This document shows positions 47,701-59,700 of a stretch of 64,000 bases of DNA, in pieces. Numbering within the stretch: position 1 is the first letter of the stretch; every line of letters begins with the position of its first letter. Origin of the DNA: Trogon surrucura (Eukaryota > Chordata > Aves > Trogoniformes > Trogonidae); assembly GCA_020746105.1 (NCBI GenBank), contig CM036618.1, positions 94,234,122 to 94,298,121 of the forward strand, read 5' to 3'. The notes beneath the pieces were generated by a model. It saw nothing but the letters and a program-made list of their open reading frames with translations. It ran no database searches and was not told the DNA's origin. The translations under genes were made by a program, and so were the position numbers.

Positions 47701-50700
47701 GGCATGAGGGGGAGGAAATCACAATCTTTCTCTGGGGAAAGAGAAACCACTTATTTTAACAGGAGTTCTGTTTTCTTGCTGATTTAATTGCTGATAATTA
47801 TGCTGTAAGATGACTTGATGCCCCAAAGTACATCTTAAGGATGAACTGAAAGGTAAAACATAAAGACCATTTGGAAAGCAAGTTAGTTCAGAGCTAACTT
47901 TTCCTTGGAAAAGACAGAGTGACAAGTAAAGCCACTGCTATTTACATTATTAAGTTTTTTCTATAGGCTCTTCTCTGTGAATCTCTTCTGTTCCTACAAG
48001 TGCTGCTTTATTTAATGTTAATGTCAGATGGGAAATATGTGACTGTGAAACTACTAACATGGAACTAATGGAATGATTTTAATTCCTTTAAGTGACCTAT
48101 CCATTTTCAGCTTTATTACTGCATGGTCACTGCTTCCCTCAGTGCTTGAAAATTACAGCTGGGGGAGGGGAATCTTTGTGCACAACCTAAAATATTCATT
48201 TTGACAAAGGTTAGAGACTTGACTGGAAGGGCAACTCTTTCTTCTGTTTCCATTTATTAAGGCTGGACAGTTTTCTTGAGAAGCTCTCTGCATGTTTTCC
48301 TTTGCTTGGCTTTGTTTCACCCTGCTCTCGGGTTTTATTCTATCTCTTGCCTTCTGTAAACCAGTGTGCTTGCTCCCTGAACTGCAGTCTTCCTCTGTTG
48401 CTCACTTTTTCCCCTTTCTGTTGAAGGTCTCCCCAAAGAGACCTTGGGTGGGAAGAAATAGTAAGTCCTCTCAGCTTAAACGTCAACACGACTGTAGTTT
48501 AAGCTTCAAACCTTGTAGCTCTGTATACCTTCAACTTGACATTTCTCTAGTCTGCTTCCCTGGCTGAGAGGGACTGTGGGAAAACTGAGAAGTAAATCTA
48601 TTATGGGTAAATATGGCAGGTACTTCTACTTAGGTAAAGAGGCAGGAGGGGAAGTTGTTATTGACTTTCTAAATAATTGAAGGCAAAGGTGGTAACATAA
48701 TGTTGCTATGATGAAATACTGAACAGCTAAGACTTGTTTGGAATTCCTTAATTTCAAAGTCTTCAGCTTGCTTAGTCCTATGGAAAATTCTGAAAACATC
48801 AGTCCTGTATTTTTAAAAAAAAAAAGAGAGAAAAAGCTAATGTCAATTAATGTATTGATGAAAGCTTCTGATTTTAATGGCATTTATTCCTGTGTCCTGC
48901 AAGTGGATTAATTATGTCTGATGGTAATTTTAAATATTGTAGAAGGTGTCAGTGACTGTCCTCAGAGAACAAGCAAGTGGAAAATTTAGGTTTCAGGTTG
49001 GAGCTGTTTTATTTCTATCTTCAAGGAAGCTGAATTTGCCTCTGAAAATAAAAGCAAATGTAAAACTGTGCACAAGAGAAAGCAGGCATCGCAGTGCACT
49101 CAATCTGCTCTTGCTTCTAACATTACTTCTGGAGAAAGATGGCCATACAGCCTGAGGTACCAAGACCCCACAAATACAACGGGCTGTTGTCAAGTTAAGG
49201 TGGTGCTTTAAATTGCCTCTCTGCTTAGAGCCTTTCAGGAGCTTAACTGAAAAAAACAAAACCAAAAGACCAAAACAAAACAGTTGGTGAGGATGGAAGG
49301 GTAGAAGGGCCCAGGAGCAAAAGTTTTGCTGAGGTGCAAGGTGAGGCCCTGCAAACTGAGGAGATAACAGTGGTGTAGGATCCAGGTTGCAGCCCATAGA
49401 GCCAGAGCTGAGGACTGTGCCTGAAGCTCGCTGTGACTCTGAGGGAAGCCGGTGCTGGAGCAGTGTGTCACTGGGAGGACTGCAGCCCACACGAGAGATC
49501 TGCACTGGAGCAGTTTGGGAAGGTCTGTGACCACGTGGGAAGGACTCTCGTTGGAGTTCAAGGAATACTGTCCCCTGTGAGAGAGGCACCACACTGGAGC
49601 AAGGGAAGACCGTGAGGTGTCCTCTCCCTGAGGAGGAAGGAGTGGCATGGACAATGTGTAACGGACAGACTGCACCCCCCATCCTCTGCCTACCTATGCT
49701 GCCCGGGGGGGGGAGGAGGTAGCTGGGAAGAAGGGAAGGATGGGGGAAAGGTGTGTTTAAGCTCTGGTTGTATTTATTTTGTCACTATCCTACACTGATC
49801 TAAGTGATTGGTAAACTGGTAGTGGTTCTACCTCTGTTTTCCCCTCAAGTCTGCTTTGGGTTTTGCCCAGAGTTGGTGAGTGAGCCCTCCCTGTCCTTAA
49901 TCTTGACCTTCGAGCATTTTGTTGAATTTTCTCCTCCCCATCCTGAAAAGGAAGGAGGCAGAAGTGAGCAAGCAGCTGCATGGTTCTTTGTTGCAGGCTT
50001 GGTGGACTAAAACCACGACATCATCCAATATAAGTTTGACTTCAGGCATGTTGATTTGGTCCTTGTTTGTCAACTTTGTCAATACTGTGTTACTTCTGTG
50101 TTTCATGTGGTCAGACTGCAGTCCCTGGGTAGCATATCAGTATATCTTTTTCATTTGTCTTATTACTCTTTTTGTTTGCTTTAATGTTTTTTCCATATTG
50201 GACTTGGTTAAGACTCTGGCCTTTATGCAACATTGCTCCTGTCTTGTTTTTGACAAATCAAGCCCTTGGAACATAACACTTGGCAGCCATGTGGGTTGAA
50301 TGCTGAAAAGTAAAAGGTTATATGCAGGTTGTAAAACACCACACTGCATCCAACCAAGTAAATGTGAACTCTACTGTCTATGATACAATACTACAAGGAT
50401 ATTATTGTAGATGTTCTGTCCTGTCATTGTATTATGCAAAGGTGTACCTCGGCATTGTCTTCTATTTAATGTTTTGAAAGGAAAACAGATGATGTCTGGA
50501 GCTTCACTGGCAGAACTTCTTTTGTATGCTCTGTTCTCAGATGTGGCATACCTACACTAGCACTTTGTGAAGGCACTACTTTGCAGGAGAATAAACTACT
50601 ACTTTGGCAGGAGAATGTATAGGCAGTAAAGAGAGAGATGGTAGATAATGGGACAGCAGACCTTGAGCCACTGTGACAATGAGCAACTGGGGGAGTTAAT

Positions 50701-53700
50701 TTACATTAGTTAAATCCAAAGTAAGCTACTGCCCCCAACTAGAACCGCAGAAGCAATACAGAGTTGATTGCATTCTCTAGCAATCTCTAAATAACAGTAG
50801 ATGCAGAACCCATGGGATTATGTACTGGAATTTTTTTGCTTTTTGCATGTGTTGTTTTTTAAATAGCCTAGGTGATTGTTCTGTCTAATACTTTTTTTCT
50901 TTTTTCCTCTGGAGAACTGATTTTGTTTAAAAAGTGTCAATGGGAATGCATTCAGTGAGATAAAGGTCTTCAAAGGATAATATGTCTGATTTATCTGGGT
51001 GGATTTTTTCCTTGTTATTGAGCATATTCCAGGGATTGCAGTGACAAAATGGCAAATTGATGACCAGGCTCATGCTACTAGAGGATTTGTGGTCCTGGGA
51101 AAGCTAGCTAACCATATACCTTGCCTTTGGATCTAGAACCATGGCTCTTTAAGAAGAATGACTGCTAAGTAAACATTTGAAAAGTTGGAGGGAGCTTAAC
51201 TCCTTTCAGAAACTGGTGTGAAAAGTGAATAGATGTAGAATTTTTCTTCACTAGTGAAAATACAGGTTATTTACAACAAAGTGATGTTTGCTCAGTCCCC
51301 AAGGTTGTGATGATTACTTTAGGATGGGGTTTTTGTTGTGGAGTTTGTTTGGTTTTGGTTTGGATTTTTGTGTGTGTGTGCGCGTGGAAACTCAAATGTG
51401 GCAATTCCATGGCTCTGTGAGACTGCAGGCTCTGTCTGTCTCTCTGCTCAGCCCACTCTGGGACTGGACCATTGCTGGTGGCTACAGAGAAACCAGTCAA
51501 TTGTAAGCTTAAGAAACAACTTCTTTTAAATGGACTTGGTTTAGTATGTCATAAAGAACCAGCATAACTAATTGCTTTTTAAACCACAGCAAGAGAAGAC
51601 AAAAGTTCAGCTTTGACAAATGTTCTTTGCTTTATTTTGCTTCAGCAGCTCAGAGACCTTCAGGATGAGTCAGTTACCTGCACTTGAGCATCTAGTGCTG
51701 CTCAAAACTTCTTACAGTACTGTATGGGACTGACAGGTATGATGTCTGGTGCAAGGGAAACCTGCATCTCTCTGCGTCCACGGCAAGAGGCAAAGCAAGG
51801 CACTTCTGTGGGTTGAGAGGAACAGCAGGTGGCTGTATTCAAGCATCTGCATTCCACCCTAAGTGTCCTCTGCTTTTTCAGACATATATATCCCTCACTG
51901 TCCCCATACTCCATTGTGATAGTGCATGATAGTGGTGTCCTTCAGGGGTCTGTATTGGGACCAGTACTTTTAAATATCTTTATTAATGATGTACACAGTA
52001 GGATTAAGTGCCCTCTTGGCAAGTTTGCAGGTGCTAAGTGGTGTAGTTGACTTGCTTGAGGGAAGGGATCCAGGGGACTTTGGACACTGGAAACTGTCCA
52101 GAGGGACCTTTACAGGCTTCAGAAGTGGGCCTGTGTGAACTTCATGAAACCAAGTGCAAGGTCCTGTACCTGAATCAGGGCAATCATCAGTATCAGTACA
52201 GACTGTGATGAATGGATTGAGAGGAGCCTTGCAGAGAAGGACTTGGGGATTCTGGTGGGTGAAGAATTGGACATGAGCTGGCTTAGATGGCCAACTGTAT
52301 CCTGGGCTGCATCAAAAGAAGGGTGACCAGCAGGATGAGGGAGGTGATTCTCCCACTCTGTTCTGCTGTGGTGAGCCCCCATCTGCAGTGAGATAGGACA
52401 AGGGATAATGGTTTTAAACTAAAAGACGGTAGAATTACATAAGAAATAAGGAAGAAATTATTTAGTATGAGCATGATGGAACACTGAAATACGTTGCCCA
52501 GAGAGGTTGTGAGTACCCCATCCCTGGAAGTGTTGAAGGTCAGGTTGGGCAGGGCTTTGAGCAGCCTGATCTAGTGAAAAATGTCACTGCCTGCAGCAGA
52601 GGCATTAGAACTAGATGATCTTTAAAGGTCCCTTTGAACCCAAACCATTCCATGTTATTACAACGTTTTTAATCAAATGCTGAGTTCCTCTTCCAGTAGC
52701 ATGGGCTGCATTTTGTTTCTAAATATCTGAGGGTAGATCTGAAGCACTCGTCTCATCTTCAGCTTTCCAACTTTCCCTATTCCTCGACGCTGCTCAATCC
52801 TGCCTTGATTCTTTCCATAGTGTTTCTAGTGGTATGCCTTTTGTATCTAAATATGCAATTTCAAGATCTAACTCTGCTGTTTTGCTTGCTGTGTTGCATC
52901 AATAAAAGTCCTCTTCTAAAAAGCACTTCACGAAGCATGTCTAGATTTGCAATGCCCAGGAAAATCTCCTTGTACAGGGTAATTTAATTCTCATGAGTGC
53001 TGGCACATTGTCTTCCACTAAAATTGTGAGATTGTTTTCTAGTCTCCAAGAGTTTGGGATTTATAATTGCTCTTGAATTTTGCATTTATTTTTTTTTGTT
53101 TCTCTCCATATACTTGGTGAGTAGTTTCTTCTGTTGTGTTGGAGTGGCTCATGTAATAGATCCTTGCCAGGAACATTTACTAGAACAAATAAAAGACATT
53201 GTAGTGAAAATAACATTTTCTGCTTTTCATGGCTGTCAATCTAAATATGTGTCTACTTCAACTGTAAGCATGTGGATTTGTGGGTCCCACAGTGACCGAA
53301 GGGGAAACCTCTTTCCAAGTTGGGAAAGCTCTTTATGAGGCAGAAAAACTCTCCCAGTCTGTCCATCACTAAAGACAGAAACAGCAGGATAACCCTTGGA
53401 ACACAAGTTTGTACCACATTTTCAGTCTGTCCTACCTGACAGGACTCCTGCAGGAGTTTGATTTTATTTATTTGTCTCTAGAAGATAATGCTTAGTTTTG
53501 TAGCATGCTGAAGTATTAGGCTGTACTTGATTCCCCTGATTCTGAGGCTGTATATTCTGCAAGATGATTTAGGTGTTAAAGTTTGCTTTGACATCTGTAC
53601 CTCTGAACGCCAAATGCTTTGCCTTGATCCAGAAAATTATAGGTGCCAAGAGATATTATTCTCATTGAAATGCACCTTGTCAAAACAAAAATTTCAGGGA

Positions 53701-56700
53701 TGGGAAGAGAAAACTGTTCCAAAGCACAAATGAAGCATCCCATGTTTGATTCTGGAGTGGAGACCTTTTGTGGTCAGGCCTAAATTCTTCTGCCTGTTCA
53801 GACAATTTTTGAAATGATAGGTCAACCTAAGTGAGAGCTGCCTGAGCCTAGTCAACACAAGTACTGAGAAGCAGAAATGTACTTTAGATCAGTTTTGGTT
53901 TTGTTTTTTTAAATGCTTTATCTGAGACTCTGGGCAAAAACATTAAGCATTTGGGAATCTGCTTACCCAAACCTTTTTTAGGAGATGCACACACTTATCC
54001 TTTTTTTCCTTAATCTAGCAAGAAAATGTTTTAAGAATGAGGGGAGGGAGGTGGTGATTAGTGCCCTATGCTATTATGGGCTGCTATGGCGTTAAGCACA
54101 GCCAGTCCTTCCTTCTGGAGCTGTGAAGGTGTGTGAAAGAGAAAATAAAAGGCATGAGGGCAGGCAGGTCAGGATGAGGGATCATATGGTGCAGTGGTTA
54201 TTTTCATCTGAGAGAGAGGAATGCTGAAATTCAGCCTCTAATTTAAAACAAACAAGAGGACAGCAATGACAAACACCACCAGAAAAGAATCAAACAGAAA
54301 ACCTCAGAACTCCACACAGGTATTTTTATACATATTCTTGTCTTTGACTGGAGTGTTGTTTGTTCTTTTGAGCTGCTCTTTGATTGGGCTTAAATACTGT
54401 TTTGAAGATACTCAGACAGAGGATGAAATGGAATGGGGGGTGGAATCATGTGTTTTGGGGTTAGTGAAAACCTGATTTTACTGTTCAGGACTGGAGGGAG
54501 GCATGTTGTCTGTCTGGGCTGAGCAACTCTGAGGAGGAATGTTTCTTCTGTGCATTGATCAGATGTAGGCGCCTGATGAGAGCTTCCTCTTGCAGCTCTG
54601 AGTTCAAAAGCTTGCGATGTCATGAAACTTGAAGTCTTTAAATGGTGAAAGAATAGAGGGGTCTCCTTGGTTAGACAGCTGGTGAAACAGTGTTTTAAAG
54701 ATTTGCCTTTACCAAAGTCCTGTGACTTCTTGTTTTTCATGCAGATTTTGTAAGTGCTAAGCTGCTGCAGCGTAAGAAAAAACTCAGCTGGCAGATGTCG
54801 CCAGGGAGTTTCTTGCTGAATCTAGGAGCTCTTTTTGTGGGAGCTCATTTGCTGCTTTTCACTAGCAGGGAGGATGCTGTAACATTTCTCTCTCTGGCGC
54901 TCTTGAGCTACTGAAGTCATTGGTTCTAGTAACTAAGAAACAGAAGCATTTACAGGAAAGTCTCCTAGAAGCTGGCAATATGCTTTTCTCTGAAAGAAAG
55001 GTTGCTTTGACCCTCTGTTTGTTTTTTCTAAAGGGCGAGGGATTTGTCCGGAGTGATCCGACTGCTGACGAAGTATCTTGTAAAATATGACTTGGGAAAC
55101 ATAATTAACGTCATAACATTTGATCAGTTGAGCAGCCCTGCAGAAGGAGCTGAGAATAATGACTTTACCTCGAAGGGTCACTTAGTCTTGCATAACGTCA
55201 GATAACTACATTAAACTTAATACTGGGCAACATAATATGGGAAGAGAATGTGATAAATGCAGAATTCTGGGGCATGTCACATGTCCTAAAGTGTGGTATC
55301 GCTTTATGATCTCTGAAGAAGTTATTGTTCAGGTATCTTTAAAGATACTTCTTTTGTACCGTCTATAACAGAGACAGCACTGTAATTTTTGGTGTATGTT
55401 CTCCTTTGATATAGCTTCAGCACTTAAAGGAGAGTAACTGGACTGTTGGAGATGATGCTCGTAATGGATTCAGATTAGCTCATTACATGGAAGTTGAACC
55501 AAGTAGTTATAAAACCAGATTAAATCTTATCTCTTTAAGGGAGTGTGGGAGGGAGTTTGAACAATAAACCTGACTCCCATAGTAATGCATTTTCAGAATC
55601 TCTTTGGTTTTCAAGAAGCATATACTTGAAGGACTGATCCTCAACAGGATTGCTTTGTCATGGAGTGAACACTGGGTCAAAGGACTCTATTAAAATGAAG
55701 TTCGGTGTTGAGTGGTTTTTGTGGGTTTTTTGTTTGGTTGGTTTTTTCTCCAACAGTTATGTTTAACTGTTCTTACAAACGGGTGGTTGAAGCATCAACA
55801 TTTGCAGGGCTTCTTTGACAAATTTGTAGTAACTGTTGAGAAATTGGGTCTTGGCTGATGGTCTTAGGGAGGTAGTAGTAGCATCCTGCCATTCATATGC
55901 TCTCATAATCAAGTTAGAAGTCAAGAAAAGGAATGACAGATTACAGGAGGAGGTAAGTTTGTTCTGTCAACAGCTATCCCAGTTGCTGAGTTGTGCTGTG
56001 CTACAGCCTCTGTTTTTAAACTTCTGCTCCCAGAGGTGCTGAAGCATCCTGTTAGATTGGAAAGTGCCTTCAGGAAGGTGACTGTTTTTAAGCCTCACAG
56101 AAATGATTTCATTTGAGCTTGAAACCTGGAAATAATTCTTTCTTGGACAGGAGGAATCTTATGTCAATAAATGCAAGTTGATACTGGGTCACAGCAAAGC
56201 TTTCTGGAATAGCAATGTTGTGCTCTGCCCCACTTGGGCTGTGGACTGAGGACTAAACTGTCTCATAAATTCAGACTTATGTCCATGCTATAAATTGAAT
56301 AAACCTTTAGGTGGCCAGCTTAGCTTCCACTCTGTGTTTGCATTTATTGATGTAAATCTATAGCTCATGACGACATAGCAGAAGATTTAATAAGATCCAT
56401 ATTATACAGTGAAGAAGGTCAAGTCAGAATGAGCATAAAAATGGTAACGTGCAGTCTTCACCTATCTTATACTTACTTACTGTGCTGATCCTGAGCACAA
56501 CAGCCTGGAAATACTGTGTCACATTGGACTTTTTCAAAAATACAATAAACTTTAAAAGTAACGCACCGGTGCTTCTGAGATAAAAGGCAGTAAATGTAAT
56601 CTGAACCATCCTCTCATGGGGTAGATAATGTCATTGTTACTATCTGAGGCAAGAATACTAAGGCCATACCAAAGTGTGGTTCAATGCCAGGTTGCCTGAC

Positions 56701-59700
56701 TTTTGCTTTTGAAGACCAAGATTAGTGTTTTGGAGGTCCCAGTGGTTGTAACATTACGTATGACCTTTAGCAGCAAGCTCAAGTCTGAAATGTTAAAAGC
56801 ATGAAAAAGCTGTAGCGTAAGCGTTCCTATTTAAAAACGACTGGAGACATAAGAAATACAAGTGTAAGAAGGAATTTCACATTCTGTTGCACCTATGACC
56901 TTTTATATGGTGATGAGAGAAGAGAGAGGAAGATAACCCCAGGAGTCACCAGCTGCTTCTGGAGCTGTGAGAATTCTCCCTTCCACTCTGCCGTTTCATG
57001 GTCCATTTTGTCTGGCCTAAGCACTGTGCAGATTGATACTTTGTGCACTCAGATCTCACTGTATTGGAAAGGTGCTTTTGTAGCAGTGATGATCACCTTT
57101 GATCTGTGTGGATCCTGTTTTTGTCGCAGCAGGGATAGTGTCAAAGATGTTGACAAGTGCTTAAAATGCTTCTTTGTACAGTAGGGTCTATGAAGACAAG
57201 TGATGGCTACAGAAGAGGGCTTTCCTGTGAAGGTACTAAGGATTTGTAAGGAGTTATGTCTTCAGGCTATTGAATGAGTTAATTTATCACTAGAGATACC
57301 GATTAAGGAGCCTTTCAGTGTACATATATAATCTCTTTATTCTTGCCTGTCTCAATTTTTCTGCATCCATTTTATGGTCCTTGGGCTGCACCATTACTCT
57401 CCTCCTTAATGTCACTCATCCATTCTTACCTTCTGACTCCCCCCACTGTAAGCAGTCAGGCATGTTTCTTAATAAATAAAACTGTTAATAAAGCTATTTG
57501 AACTTTTGCCATTTTCTCCAAATTTTAGGTACTGACTGAGGAACTTTGTTCTCATGTGTGTGCTTGGTGCTTTGGTGTCACAGAAGGTATTAAATATCTT
57601 TTCAACAAAATATAGTATCTTATTGGAATAACTACTCACATAGTCTGTGACACTGTATAATTTATCATTCTTGTTCAAGTGGGATGAAATCTCTGGTAAA
57701 TTGGGATATATTAAAATCAAATTTCAGTCAATTTGTTTGATAACAAAATAGAGTATTTAGCTGAAACAGAGTAAACTTTTGCAAAGAGAGAACAAATTAT
57801 ATGGTCTTGGAATTTGTATTTGATTGCCTTATTGCAACGGAATATAGATAATAGAGAACTGTCTACCAAATAAGTCATCACAGAAAGGCATGTCTAATTA
57901 TTTTACTCTTATAGCTTGCTAATCTCTTCTAGAGTTGTCTTCTCACATTATGAGAAACCAATATAAGTAGAATGTTTCTTCTTCTTCATTAAATGGAGGG
58001 ATAGATGCTTGCTTTTTCCTAAGCTGTAGCTAAAGCTGGTTATTCCTGCATTCATGAAGGTAATGGATGAAAATTTGATTTAGAAGAAAATACTTTTAAG
58101 GTTTGCCGATTCCAAAAGAACTAATTTGCTTAGTGCAAGCAGCTTTAGGATGTTTTCAGGATACTTTAAAAGTCTTGTTTCTAAATGAAACTCTATGCAT
58201 TGTTATGATGGTTTTAAAAGCTGCATTTGTATTAACTTGATGTGGTCATCTGAATACATGATCGATAGTTACTTTTTAGGAAGATATGTGACCTTTAGTA
58301 GCTTCTGAAATTATTCTGAAAAATAATTTAAGAGTTAATCCTGAAAATGTCCTTCTAATTCATTTTTGAAGTGTTAACCTGCTGATGAGAGGGTAGCAAA
58401 CCAGTCCTGTATAACTTCAGTAACCATCCTTGTGAAATGAAGACCTTTTGAAGTTACTTTTTAAAGACTGCCTGAGAGGAACTTAGATTTCAAAGATTTT
58501 CCATCTCCCTGTACTCCCATCGTCTATCCTTCTTCAGCCCACATGGATCTGTAGCCAGCAGTTTAGTTTTACACCTGTAAAACTAATTTAGCTGATGAAG
58601 TCTTCTTTCCCCTTCAGGTATGTTGAGCAGAGATCACTATACTACAGGTTTGTGTATTTCCATAGGCACATGGGGTTAAAATTCAGTAGGATGTGCACAT
58701 TTTACATTAGGGACTTTGGCAAAGTCAGTCTTTGCCAGCATTTATTGGCACAAATAAGATGATTTAAATCAGGCACACAAGGGTCAGAGTTTCAAAGATC
58801 CACAGGCTTGTGCTTGTTCTGACTTCAGAGGGAGCTGGCTAAGTTCTTCTAAAATCATGGTCGTGAGGCCGTAGCTACAGGTAAGTTGCATGTAAATACA
58901 GGCAGTTATTCCTGAAATGCAACACAGGTATCTAGTAAGTGTACTTCACATGTGTACAAGAGTATCTTTGAAATTAAATGCAGTGACTTAATCCAGGCAG
59001 AAGCATAATAGATGCCGTGAGTTGTGGGGCTTTTTGTTTGTGGGGTTTTTTTGTTTTTTTCCAAACTTTTTTCATAACTTTTCTTTTTTTTAAACTGAAA
59101 GGATGTGAGAGAAGAGGTCTTGAGAGATCTGTAGTCCAAAAATGTCAGTTCTCCTTCTCTTATTTTATACCAAAGTGTGATTGCACTGGTGTATAAATTT
59201 TAGTCCCATCGGTTGTAGTGGACAGCATTCAGTTTGGCTTTCCTGAAATGCAGTAGGGGTTTAAAATTACTTTTTTATTTGAAACAAGCCATTCTGTGCC
59301 CTGATTTTCTTCTAACTGTTTGAAAATGGTTTAGAATCACCAATGGAGAATAAAAGTTAGCAGTTGAAACTGTGAGCGTAAATCTATAAGGATTGTTTTA
59401 CCCTCATGCTTCACTTAATAAACTGATCGATGGCTGGGATTAAATGAACTTTCTGCCACTCTGTGTTAGTGTGTTGTACCATTATGTTCATGCTGTCGAT
59501 TGTATGTCTGGGACATCCATGCTGAGCCTTTCTCTGCCTTATTGATCAGTTACGGTCTTCTAATCCTGACATTTGCAATTCAGTTTATAGAAATGCAGAG
59601 AGGGGAGAGAAGGACTGATGTCTCTTAAATGCAGTGAATAAACTGGACCAAGTGGGACGTCTGCTAGGGTTGAATGATCTGGCAGTGCTAAATTTTGCAT

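Noticed and set aside
48993-49682. Minus-strand ORF of 229 codons
   Set aside because: It spans the boundary of an LTR remnant in antisense and has no recognisable domain.
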